From: Chara braunii
Taxonomy: Eukaryota; Streptophyta; Charophyceae; Charales; Characeae
DNA: 25,548 bases
Assembly: GCA_003427395.1 (NCBI GenBank)
Contig: BFEA01000410.1
Location: 458,525 to 484,072 of the forward strand
Reading direction: 5' to 3'
This document shows positions 8,006 to 17,400 of the stretch, one piece after another. Position 1 is the stretch's first letter. Every line of letters starts with the position of its first letter. The notes beneath the pieces were generated by a model that was not told where the DNA came from, did no database searches, and saw only the letters and a list, made by a program, of their open reading frames with translations. A program made the position numbers and the translations under genes.

Positions 8006-9538
8006 AGGATTGAAGGAGAGGAAGTCATACTTTCACCGCGCAAGCGCTGAGCCCAAAAGTTTACCATGAAGAGTTCCTTAGATGATATTGATATCGTGGA
8101 GCCTCTTAGGCAAGCGCTTAGGCAACCTATGCAGTGTACGATACTTGAGTACTAGGCTGCTTCGAAACCCGTGTGAGATGGACTACATATGATCACGCGC
8201 AAGATACTCATTCCCCTGGGAGACGAAGTTCGGATGGCTTCCAAACCAGAGGTACCCACTGTGGCAGTATCGGGAGTGAGCGCAAATGCTGAACGCGAGG
8301 CAACAGTATATTTGGATGGGATGAAAGGTGTGTCTTCTGACAAGTTTTACATTTTAGGGAGTGCAACGGAAAAAAATTCTAGAATTAAATAATCATTCTA
8401 TAGTAAAATTACAATCTAAATTTCAAATTTTCGTTCCATCTTAAAAAATGTCATTCCTATTTTAAAATTTTTCATCTTACTTGCAAACTTTCATTCCAAG
8501 AATAGGGTATCCCTTCTTATTTTTAGTGCATGTTAGAGATGGAATGAAAGTCTGGATGAGTTTATGAAATATTTTAATTGGACTGACATTCTAAGTAAGG
8601 ATTTTCTGTCATAAATAGGTTAATCCAATCTAAATTATAAGATATTTGTTCTCGTAGAATGAAAATTTAATTAAAATATTTCAAAAATTCGTCCAGACTT
8701 TCATTCCATCTTGAACAAATAGATGTAGTTGGAAGGGAAAGCTCATATTTAGACGATAACTTATCAAATAAAACTGGAAATTTTAGAATTGGACAAATAT
8801 TGAAATGATAATTTATAAATATGAAGGATTTTTTTTTTTATGGAGTATTTTTTCAGCTTCCATTTCTCGTGGGAATTTTTCTGTTGTGGTGCAGTGGAGA
8901 ATGACGAGGTAGTCCTCCATGGGGTGATTGACAATGGCAGCGAAGCTGTCATCATAGAAGAGGAACTCGCTATGCGATTAGGGATGGACCTCGACAGGTC
9001 CTACCTGTTCGAGATAGAGACAACCGATGGAAGAAAGCAGAAGGTTTCCGGAATCTGCCACAAAGCGGCCATCGAGGTCGAAGGTTTGCTCGTACTAATG
9101 TCAGTCTTCGTGGTCAGAGACTGTAGTTCGGAGCTACTGCTAGGATGCACGTGGCTAAGCCATGTTCATGCGGTTACTATAGAGCGACCGGACGGAAGCC
9201 AGATGCTTTCTATTAAGCGTCCGGATGGCGGTCCCATTATGATCGAGACAGTTGAGCCGCGTGATCCGAGGAACAGGGCAGCCCTAGCAGTTGCTGGAGG
9301 TCACAAGCCGGCTGCACTTGCGAGTCACTCCTTGCGATTCCGTGAGAAGAAGTGTGGGGCATTGCTCACAGAGGAAGAAGGGCGCATAGTGGAAGTCGAG
9401 GATTTAGGTAATCGCTTCGTTGTTGGTGAAAACTCCTACCCGAAGGCTGAAGACGAGGAGTTCGGAGGTATGATCTCTGTGTCTTTTTTAAGGGCGCAGC
9501 CCCCTGGGGGGGGCGACCGAAGAGGCACAAGACAATAG
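8006..9538 (+). pseudogene. pol: Pol: linker and retropepsin-type protease, split by an insertion
   Basis: The gag frame continues past TAG 8003-8005 through stops at 8048, 8153 and 8174 to KFYILGSA at 8341-8365, where a 523-base insertion begins. It resumes in the same frame at 8894 with VENDEVVLHGVIDNGSEAVI. That is the active-site loop of an aspartic protease, but with Asp-Asn-Gly where the family has Asp-Thr/Ser-Gly. The second family landmark, a hydrophobic pair before Gly, is seen as ELLLGCTWL (about 9137-9163). The protease would cleave Gag-Pol in the particle. The frame ends at TAG 9536-9538, just after an eight-G run at 9506-9513; the reverse transcriptase continues in the neighbouring frame, so the run probably gained or lost a base. 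The Asn substitution would be expected to impair catalysis, if it is not an alignment peculiarity of this lineage. Confidence 0.75.
8366..8888. mobile_element. MITE-like AT-rich insertion with long hairpin, inside the protease region
   Basis: An AT-rich block of 523 bases interrupts the protease frame. GTGCA occurs on both sides (8361-8365 and 8889-8893), and removing one copy plus the block restores the frame exactly, so this is a clean insertion with a 5-bp target-site duplication. Internally, 8538-8579 and 8669-8710 form inverted arms of 42 bp with 3 mismatches around a 89-base loop. The two outer ends are weakly inverted (left CAACGGAAAAA, right complement CAACAGAAAAA). There is no transposase. 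The features fit a non-autonomous DNA transposon. The exact ends remain uncertain by a few bases because the weak terminal inverted repeat would overlap the GTGCA repeat. Confidence 0.7.
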
Positions 9539-10813
9539 CTCAAAAAGTTAAGCCTGCTGAGGTGGTGCGAGAGTAATCAGCCTTAGACGAAATATCTGAG
9601 GAGGAGATCGCCAGGAAGATTAAAGAAAGGAAGAAGAGGGACCCGCAACGGCTGACAGAAGAAAGAACAGCGGAGATGGACATAGGAGATGAAAATTTGA
9701 CGGAACAAGAGAAGGAGCGCGTGCTAGAAGTTCTTAAGACTTGTGATAAGGCCATAGTCTTTAGCGACGAAGAAAGACGAAGGATCGATCCTAGGTACGC
9801 TAAACCTGCCATGATTTACACGATTCCGCATACTCCATGGAATGATGGAGGATGGAAGTTTGCACAAAAGGAGAAGGAAGAAGTAATTGTTTTTCTAAAA
9901 GAGAAGATGATGTCGCATGTGGCGGAACCATCTGATAGCGAGTACGCAAATAGGTGGTTCTTCTTACGGAAGCCTAACAGCAAGATCCGGTGGATTCAGG
10001 ATCTTTAGAAGGTTAATGCTGTCACAATCCGGGATGTCGGTTCTATACCGCATGCTGATCTATTAGCGGAGGGGGCAGCAGGCAGATCAGTCTACTTTGT
10101 CTGTGATCTATTTTCGGGTTATGGTGAGATAACCCTAGATCCTAGAGATAGGCATCTTACTGTCATGCATACGCCACTCGGATTGGTGCAGATGATGGTT
10201 GTGCCCATGGGATGGACCAATGGGGTTGCGGTCTTCCAGAGAGCTATGGTTATTGTTCTGAAAGACTTCATTCCTGACAAAGTTGAAGTCTTTTTGGACG
10301 ACTTTCCGATAAAAGGGCCCATACTGAAAGATGAGACGGAGGTTGCTCCTGGTGTCAGGAGATTCGTATAGCAGCACCTGACGAACATCTACACGGTCCT
10401 CAAACAACTAGATGAAGCAAATCTAACGGTCAGTGGGACAAAGAGTCGGTGGGCAGTCTCAACGATTAAGATTTTAGGGTTCATATGTGATTCGAGAGGG
10501 CGTCGAGCGGACCCGGCAAAGTTAGATAAACTCCTGAACTAGCCAACTCCGTTGCATAGCGCTACCGAAGTCCGCCAATTCCTATGAGTTGTAGGTTACT
10601 GGCGGATCTTCATACGTGGGTACGCAGAGAAGGCAAAGCCTCTGTGGACCCTCCTTAGGAAAATGAAGCGATTTTTCTGGGATTCTCCTCAGGAGCTTGC
10701 AGTATTAACCCTCAAGGAAGAATTTAAAGAAGGGGGACGAATCCTAGGTGTGCCCTTTTTTTAAGACGAAACCAACAAACCCTTCATAGTGTCTATAGAT
10801 GTTGGACCGTGTT
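9515..10813 (+). pseudogene. pol: Pol: reverse transcriptase and N-terminal RNase H, decayed
   Basis: Reverse transcriptase copies element RNA into DNA. The frame is continuous from about 9515, with stops at 9574 (TAA), 10006 (TAG), 10369 (TAG), 10540 (TAG), 10585 (TGA) and 10762 (TAA). Visible landmarks in order: EYANRWFFLRKPNSKIRWIQDL (palm entry, seen here to 10005), FVCDLFSGYGEITL with the first catalytic Asp (about 10099-10137), MPMG-like VPMGWTNGVAVFQRAM, and VFLDDF, the YXDD box with Phe for Tyr (about 10290-10307). The connection segment reads ILGFICDSRGRRADPAK and is followed by VVGYWRIFIRGYAEKAKPL. RNase H begins with FIVSIDVGPC carrying its first Asp (about 10783-10812), where the T-rich insertion starts. 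Stops sit where relatives usually have Gln, Trp or Gly, so it is a fossil. Confidence 0.85.
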
Positions 10814-11136
10814 ACTTTTTTCTCAGTTTTTTTTTTTGCCTGTTATAAATGTGCTTTAGGGTATATCTGTATTTAGTTTCGCCGTATTTGAAGCAGTAAA
10901 AAAGAAATTAGCAAAAACACCAGACTCGAAAAAAACTTTGGCGAACTCCCAAAGCTACTCCGAATAAGGATTTATAGTACTCTTGAGTTTGATTTTTTCG
11001 TTTTTTTTTTTTGGCCTGATTGTTTTTTTTTATATTTGTATTATGACCCTCATAGTTTGTTCGCAAAAGTTTCGACAACATTGCTTGTAGCGACGTGGCG
11101 AAAAACCCTGAATTTTTGGTCTTCCATTAACCGCTA
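10814..11136. mobile_element. T-rich insertion of 323 bp inside RNase H with GTGTT duplication
   Basis: The RNase H frame breaks at 10813 and resumes at 11142. GTGTT lies on both sides (10809-10813 and 11137-11141), and excising the block plus one copy restores the frame, which supports insertion with a 5-bp target-site duplication. The block starts with a T run followed by GCCTG and holds a second T run after TTTTTTCG (about 10988-11012) followed by GGCCTG. There is no open frame and no clear terminal inverted repeat. The T-rich start could be the reverse complement of a poly-A tail, so a short retroposed element on the minus strand is one option and a MITE is another. Confidence 0.65.
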
Positions 11137-11141
11137 GTGTT

Positions 11142-11671
11142 CGGTTGGAGGGCTTCTTTCACAAAAGGACGCTGACGGTAAGGAGAGGCCGCTAAGATTC
11201 GAGAGTCGAACGCTTAACACTGCTGAACGCAACTACAGTCAATTCAAGAAGGAGACGTTAGTTGTTTTCCAGTGTTTAGATGTTTTTAGACACTACATAT
11301 ACGAGGGACGATTCATTCTACAGGTATATCAAACGGCAGTAGCGTAAGTTTTACAGAAAGACTTCAGTCTGACTGATCCGACTCTTGCGCGATGTCTGAT
11401 CGGGATCCGACTCTACGATTATTTTATGGAAAGAATTTCGGGAACAAAGAATGTGGTAGTCGATGGACTTTCACGAATACCGATTGAAGCAGAACGACCA
11501 ATAGTTGCAGCGACACTAACTATGACTGAGCCTAGACGAACAAATCGCGTCCTAGTCAATCTTTATGAAGGTAAGTACTGGACGATCGAGTTGCATCTGT
11601 CAGGAGAAGAGAGTTTAGACTCAGAGATTAGGAGACAGGCAGCACAGTACTGCCTTAGATCTTCAGTCTAG
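11142..11671 (+). pseudogene. pol: Pol: C-terminal RNase H and tether, decayed
   Basis: The frame resumes after the T-rich insertion with VGGLLSQKDADGKERPLRF (about 11144-11200), ESRTLNTAERNYSQFKKE with the catalytic Glu, and CLDVFRHYIYEGRFIL. A TAA at 11345-11347 follows. The end of the RNase H domain is clear: RLYDYFMERISGTKNVVVDGLSRIP (seen in sequence at about 11411-11485), matching the family's conserved tail before the integrase. The frame then runs through a linker ending QAAQYCL at about 11656. The final codons to TAG 11669-11671 are antisense to the integrase end, produced by the inversion at 11654-11658, so the true RNase H frame ends there. Confidence 0.8.
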
Positions 11672-12793
11672 CTCCTGCTACAAGATCCTTCCACTTAAAC
11701 CCATCTAATTCTGCAATCTTATATGCACCCCAGCCGAGCGCACCGAATACGCGGTAGGGTCCCATCCATCAATTCGCTAGCTTCCCAGAACATGTCCTCT
11801 CTAATACTACATCGTAAAGAAGCACCATATCACCCTCAGTTATCTTCTCTCTTCTAATCCTAACATCCTTATCCTATCTCTCCTTGCCTTTTCCCCTTTC
11901 CATCGCCAATCGATTGGCCGCGGTCATGAGATTGTCCTCTAATTCATAGGTTATTTGTCTAGTCATAGTTGCCAAAAGCTCCTCTCGTGACATACTATCC
12001 GCTCAGTCAACTGTAGTCCAACTATTGATATGAAACTCTATGGGTAGAGGGCAGTGTCTCCCAAACCATAGAGTGTAAGGCGGGTACCCTGTGCTAGCTC
12101 GGACTGTGACATTATCTGCCAATATCGCATACCGGAAGTATTTCGGCCAGTCGCTATCTTTACCTCTACACCACTTCGACACTGATGCTATCAATGACTA
12201 ATGGCCTCGTTCTACAAGTGCGTTGGATTGAGGGTGATAGGCAGTAGCTATCGATACTCTAGCTCCCGCTTTCCTGAACACATCCTGCACCTCGTCCGCT
12301 AGGAATTCCGCTCCCCTGTCCATCACAATCCTACTAACACACCCGTATCTAGACAGATACTCCAGAACAAAGTTCTTGACTTCTTTCGCTGCTTTTGTCC
12401 TGATAGGTTTCCGTCGGCAAACCCACTGAAGTCATCTCTGATGTTAACGACATAGTTCATATTCCTGACGCCTTTCGACATCTTCACTAGATCAATATGC
12501 ACTTTTCCGCCTGGCCTTGTAGGATAAGAAGGATGAAGCGGCTTCTTATACCTTACAAGGGATATCTTCTGACACTCCTCGCAGGTCAGGCAATACTTCT
12601 CAACGGGCTTGTACTGCCCATCCCACCAATATAGTCTTCGGACCTTCTCGTACGTCCCTTTTACTCCTCTATGTTCACCCACCACACCGTCATGTAGTTC
12701 CGCTACTATAGACTGCTTCTCCTCCGGGTCACAGACCACTCGCAGAGACATTCCTGATTCTGTAGGTCTCCGGAACAAATGCTCGGGGCTAAG
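11654..12793. other. In-place inversion of the integrase block, CTTAG/CTAAG at its borders
   Basis: The plus-strand RNase H frame is recognisable up to 11658 and the minus-strand integrase from about 12788 to 11655. CTTAG lies at 11654-11658 and its complement CTAAG at 12789-12793. Flipping the intervening segment at these five bases puts RNase H and integrase in one continuous frame and puts the integrase stop at the other border. Precise frame agreement makes a local inversion more likely than the chance insertion of an unrelated integrase fragment. Confidence 0.7.
11655..12790 (-). pseudogene. pol: Pol: integrase, decayed and inverted relative to the rest of the element
   Basis: Integrase inserts the element DNA into the host genome. 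On minus, the frame starts near 12788 with HLFRRPTESGMSLRVVCD. The zinc-binding segment LHDGVVGEHRGVKGTYEKV follows, then CLTCEECQ, together an H-H-C-C array. The catalytic core shows VHIDLVKM with the first Asp, IVMDRGAEFL with the second Asp, and TAYHPQSNALVERGH with the Glu. A frame change near 12405 separates the first Asp from the second. Later stops are TAG 12198-12200, TGA 12003-12005, TAG 11874-11876 and TGA 11769-11771. The C-terminal part carries EGDMVLLYD and a GPY/F-like WMGPYRVFG, ending with TAA 11655-11657. The block is on the opposite strand from gag, protease and RT, and lies exactly between the place where RNase H stops and the basic ORF starts. Confidence 0.88.
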
Positions 12794-13217
12794 CGAAACC
12801 CCTATTCCTGCATTGAGGCTGTCAGACCCTAAGGGTAAGGGGAACGCGAAGGTGGCGGATGCGGGACCGTCTAGACAGTTCGAGGTAGGTGAGAGTTCGA
12901 CGAAGAGAAAAAGAGTAGAGACCAGGAAAGTGAAGGGTTTGACGCTAGGAAAGAAAAGGAAATGACTTTTAGTGCTACGGAGACCTAAACGCAGAGTCCG
13001 CATTAAACGAGCTGGCGCATATGCTGCACTGCCACTCCAACGAAGGAAGAAACTAAAAAACACTCCTATATCTAAGCCCAAACGATCGCGGCGTAAAAAA
13101 GGCAAGAAACACCCACTTAGTCCCAGAGTCCTTGAAAAACCCAAGCGTCGGACAGATAAGCGCAGACATAAGAGCCGCGCGCATGTGGTCAGTCTAAATC
13201 TTATACGATTCATCTGA
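12794..13217 (+). pseudogene. Very basic ORF downstream of integrase, one in-frame stop
   Basis: After the inversion border the plus strand carries a frame that reads ETPIPALRLSDPKGKGNAK and on through STKRKRVETRKVKG to TGA 12963-12965. The same frame continues to TGA-free sequence ending at 13217 (LNLIRFI). The second part (12972-13217) has about 33 Lys/Arg in 81 residues, in clusters such as KPKRSRRKKGKKH. Clusters like KRKRVE resemble nuclear-localisation signals. In its original order it would directly follow the integrase stop, so it may be a third ORF or a C-terminal tail of Pol. No ATG start is visible. The homology is unknown; the composition could also arise from a simple purine-rich sequence, but it is not repetitive. 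Confidence 0.4.
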
Positions 13218-14100
13218 TTAAGACGGTGCGGGCTCGACGGGGGCATCGAGAGGAGGTCCGAGCTTGTTTGTCGAGCGACCGAAGGTCATTCGGCCACCCG
13301 AAATCCGACGGACTAACCCTTAGATTAACTGCCTAAAGAGGGATTGACCAAGACTTTCGTCCGAGCCGTCGGAAGAAATTAGGGGTCGGAGAGAGACCCA
13401 TAATATTTTTCATGTCAAGTATTAACATTGACCTTTGAAATCAACGAAAGGAACGGCCACGCTTGTCGCGCTTAGTACCTAATGTTTTCGTCCGTTCCGG
13501 ACCCAATTTCGAAGCGGCGAGCCACGGAGTGGGAATACAGAAATAGGCCTTGGCACAACTCTTTTGCATCATGCAATTGGTGTCGAAATGACCCCTCAAA
13601 TTTTATTAATTTTAATATTAAAATTAAAATTGAGGAAAAAAATTAAAAATAATAAGAGGGACGAGAATAATGGCATAATTGCTAATTATTTAAATTTTTA
13701 TCTGAATTCGTTCTTGAAGGAATTATCCATTATTTTTATTATTTCCCAAAAATAGAATTAGAAATGAGAAAAATAATTAGAAATGAAAAAAATAATTAAA
13801 AATAATAAAAGAAAAAAAAAACGAAGGAAAAATTATTATTTAATTAAATTTCGTCGAAATTTATTTGTGATAAAATTGATCTTCATTTTTATTTTTTTCG
13901 ATGACCAAAAAAAAAAAAAAAAATAATAATAATAATAATAATAAAAGGAAAAAAAAAACGATGATTATCTATTATTTGGTTGAATTTTATTATTATTCTT
14001 TATGATTTTTAGTCCGGAATGATTTGCTTACCCTGAGTCCAACGATTCTCTCGAGTCCCCGATAATTGCGAACCCTTACGCGACTTACCTCATTTACCTG
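13218..14100. other. No gene; post-element sequence turning very AT-rich
   Basis: From 13218 to about 13570 the sequence is of mixed composition with no frame; it could be the remains of a polypurine tract and 3' LTR, but no matching 5' copy exists in the window to prove it. From about 13580 to 14020 it is very AT-rich, with poly-A stretches and short palindromic AATTTTATTAATTTTAATATTAAAATTAAAATT-like sequence spread over 13600-13632. The short plus frame at 13564-13755 is AT-rich noise. Confidence 0.5.
13906..13945. repeat. Poly-A and (AAT)n microsatellite
   Basis: A run of about 17 A bases is followed directly by about seven AAT units. It is simple sequence, likely length-variable. Confidence 0.85.
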
Positions 14101-14322
14101 ATTGCTACCCTCTTGCTCCAATCCGGGTGTTATGAGTGAGTGTGGGTTGGATGGTCGTCGTGGTGTTACTGTCGGTGCTACTTTGGTTGCGCCACTCGAC
14201 TTTACTGCTTCGGTGTGGCCACTGGTTCAATTCGGACACGACACTCTGGTTCAGGACAAGTTCGGTACTATCACGACATTGCTGCATTGTACGATACTCG
14301 GCATCGGGCAGACATCGGCATT

Positions 14323-14577
14323 GGTATGAGTTACAGCAACTCCGAATGATCGGCATCGGTATGAGTTACAGCAACTCCGAATGATTACTTCAGGTTGGGC
14401 ATCGACATCGGTATGAGTTACAGCGACTCCGAATGATCGGCATCGGTATGAGTTACAGCAACTCCGAATGATTATTTCAGGTTCGGCATCGGCATCGGTA
14501 TGAGTTACAGCAACTCCGAATGATTATTTCAGGTTCGGCATTGACATCGGTATGAGTTACAGCAACTCCGAATGATT
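14323..14577 (+). repeat. Alternating 35/52-bp tandem repeat
   Basis: The core GGTATGAGTTACAGCAACTC followed by CGAATGAT occurs six times, starting at 14323, 14358, 14410, 14445, 14497 and 14549. Spacings are 35, 52, 35, 52 and 52 bp. The longer form carries an extra block of 17 bases (about TATTTCAGGTTCGGCAT). The copies are nearly identical, differing at single bases such as one GCGACTC for GCAACTC. Open frames over this region on both strands (14102-14384) are by-products. Confidence 0.85.
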
Positions 14578-14599
14578 ATTTCATGTGCAGTATTGGTAC

Positions 14600-16780
14600 G
14601 ACACAGATTGTTACGGCTCGAAATAGGTACTTAAGGTTCGCCACAATCACAGCACATTGCGCGATGGTATGGTATTCTGCGTTGGGTTGTCATGTTGATG
14701 GCGCAGGCGATGCCCGCCCGGATCAGGTGTATCAGGGCTGGTATCATTGGTTCGGGCAGCGTTCTGCAAGCCCGTTATTTGTTACAAGTACTAAAAGACA
14801 CTGCAGCTTGACCTTGTTCATTTTCGCTGTCCACTGGCTCAGCGCTGGCCAGTTTGCTGCTGTCCAGCGCGTTTATTCCTGGTACCGGGCCTGTTGTACC
14901 AGTGTACCTGGTTCGTTTCGGGTGCCTTCCAGTGGCTGATTTTTTCCCAATGCAGGCCTCACGGATCTGGTACCGGGCCTGCTTTGCAAATGTGGCCTAC
15001 CTTGGCACTATCTGGAGGTCACATTCTCTGATGCAGGGAGGCCATAGGGAGGTCAATGGGGGAACTTGGGGATGGAGTCTGGGGGAGTACATTCAGCGTG
15101 CCTGGTGTCCGTCGCCCCATCTGCTCAGTTGACTTCAGAGCTTGCTCGCGGAGCGAGTGGGGAGAAAAGATTCGGACAGAGGAGGAGAGAACCACGTGCC
15201 TCGCGTACGCAGCACACGAGCTCCTTGGATACGGCCTGGATATCCCTGTTCGTCAAAAGGGGGCTATGTACGCTGCGATCGAGCGATCCAAGAGGAGGAG
15301 AACGATCCGACTGCAGGGGGGGACTTGCGTGCATGGGGGAGACAAGTCAGCGTGCTTGGTGTACGCCCTGCTCGTGAATGTGAAAAGAGGGGGAGTTCTT
15401 CAGCACGTGCATGGCGTACTCGGCTTGGTATCACCAACTAGGAGGGTACTTAGTGTGAGCATTGGTGAGCGTTTGGGAGGTGACACTTGGCACAACGAGA
15501 TTGGAATGGGGCAACACTCGGAGGAGTGTCAGGCGTCCGCAGTTCGCACGAGCGAGGTCATACAGACACAAGCCAGGGGTTGACCAGGTCAAGGGGCAGG
15601 CCTGGTGTACGCCACGTTCAGTTAGACACAGCCCGCATACAGCCCGGTTCACGAGCTATACACAGGAGGGGAGAGCACTGTTCCGGGGGATGAGCCTAGC
15701 GCACGCAGGGGCTTCTTTCGTCACGATCAGGGTTCGCGAGCTCGTGAATGTGAGCGGCAGAACACTTGGAATACACATGCTCAGAGAGGGCAAGGGGAAA
15801 TTGAGACTAACGTATGTACGCAAACCCCCTCTCAGACTCTTCGGGCACACAGGTGGCGTACTGTTAGCCCTGTTGTTTGAGTGATCTGTTTGGCCAGCCA
15901 GACCGCTGATTGGGTGACATGCTTGTGCGGCAAAACTTGATTGGGAAATTAGACTGCCTCGAAAAACCCTTGAACGGGGGATCTGCACGCTCGGCAGCTC
16001 GAGTGATCAATTTCCCCTATTAGTCCGTGAAAGCATTGGCTGGGGGGGGGACTCGGCAAGAAGAGGGACACTTGGCAATGTGCCTGGCGAGCGTGGCGCT
16101 CCCCATCTTCTTGACACGAGGTCGCCACCTTCTAATGACGGATCCGAGTGACGGGCTATCGTACTTAGTGTGCGGGCCTTCCCGAGTCGTAAGCTCTGAG
16201 ATGGGAGCGAGCTTGCCAAGTGTCACGCGACCAGCAGTGTCATTTGAAGTGGACCGGCGCACCGCCCTCGAGGGAGAAGCGAAGCGAGGTTGTCCACCTT
16301 CACGAACCCGATCAGTGATTGCGCGTCTGAACTGATAACTGGCCACTTACTTGTCCTCAGAGTGTGGCGAAAATCGAAGGTCAGCGTCTCAGAAAGACGA
16401 GAGAGTGAAGGAACACATGTGAACGTAAAATAAATCAGTGAGTCTCCTCCTAAGCAATGTTGTCTGGCTCGAAAGTTGATCAGGTACGTTTGAACCTTGA
16501 CCATTGAAGATGAGTAAGAGTGGGAGAGGGGCACTGAACACAGCATTGCTATCAAAAGACACTGCGTCTGTTGCATGACTGAAGACATAAACCGTGCACT
16601 CGTAACTTCAGTTCCAGGCAAACTGCAGGAAGGGGCCGTATCATGCTATCGAAACCGAGGTATCTAGCGAACACTTACATAGTTAAATATCACTAGACCT
16701 TGCTAAAGCCTGGTTCAGCTATGCCGCGGCGGCCACGTATTTGATCACGGAAAGTCTCTCTATTCTCGAGTGACCTCTGC
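14600..16780. other. No supportable gene; diverged repeats and overlapping open frames
   Basis: Several overlapping frames are open on both strands between 15056 and 15990, which is what GC-rich, stop-poor sequence produces; none has recognisable protein content or a conserved motif. A motif of the form (C/T)TTGGTGTACGCC or CCTGGTGTACGCC recurs at 15101, 15355 and 15601, about 250 bp apart, so part of this stretch is a decayed tandem repeat. An inverted pair GACACTTGGCAA is found near 16067 and 16213. Confidence 0.4.
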
Positions 16781-16879
16781 CCTATTACACTGCTTCGTCG
16801 GCTAGCTGGATGGGGGGTCTGTTGATGTGATGTATGTCTATGGGTGATGACCAGTAAACAGTCAGACTCCTGAGCCAGG

Positions 16880-17400
16880 AAAAAGGGGTGAGATGGTGAG
16901 ACCGACGGGTCGAGAGAAAGGAGGAAAGAGAATGTGGAACGGTGAATGAGATTGAGGGAAAATGTCGCGAGGGAAAACAGTGGGGGAGTGAGATCATAAA
17001 TAGTGAGATTGAGGAGAAGTTGGTGTGCGGCATAGCGGTGAAACCGGTGAGATGAAAAAGGGTTTTGAGAGCATGAGTGAAAAAGTAAGCGGAGGTGAAG
17101 ACGGGCGAGAAAGGGAGCTGGTTTTTCTTTATTACTGTTAGTATTTCAATCATTATTCCGTAATAGGGTACATTTGAGCTTGCCAGTGATCTGGCAGGGG
17201 AGGCAGGGATAAGGCTATTTAACGGGTGCATAAGGGAAATGGAAGAAAAGGCGAGAGGAAAAGGGACTCGAGAAGAAAGAAGACAGAGAGAGACCACACT
17301 ATAACGAAGCGAGTGAGTGAGAAAGGGAGAGAGAGGAAAAGAGACTATATACACAGAGAGTGAGAGGGAGAGAGAGATACACTTGGAAAGACGACTATAT
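16880..17400 (+). repeat. Purine-rich (GA) tract
   Basis: The plus strand is dominated by G and A here, with GAGA-rich simple sequence strongest at 17280-17380 (for example GAGAAAGGGAGAGAGAGG). It is interrupted by a more balanced stretch at about 17110-17220. The long minus frame at 16785-17480 is a Ser/Leu/Pro-rich artefact of this composition. Confidence 0.7.

Larger units (their letters stand above)
5938..13217 (+). mobile_element. Decayed Ty3/Gypsy-type LTR retrotransposon, gag-pol region
   Basis: The order gag, zinc knuckle, protease, reverse transcriptase, RNase H, integrase is that of Ty3/Gypsy elements. It carries about 18 in-frame stops, frameshifts near 6610-6625, at the G run 9506-9513 and near 12405, two nested insertions and an inverted integrase block. 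No LTR pair was found in the window; the ORF array to the left may belong to the same element. The element cannot be autonomous in this state. Confidence 0.85.

Noticed and set aside
9574-10762. An altered genetic code (TAG or TAA as sense)
   Set aside because: The stops replace codons for different residues (Gln, Trp, Gly), and TGA, TAA and TAG all occur, so plain decay explains them.
12794-13246. N-terminal extension of the minus-strand integrase frame
   Set aside because: Upstream of the recognisable integrase start (about 12788) it is the antisense of the basic plus-strand ORF and lies outside the inverted block.
15056-15583. A 175-codon plus-strand frame
   Set aside because: Other frames overlap it on both strands, it lies in diverged repeats, and it has no recognisable motif.
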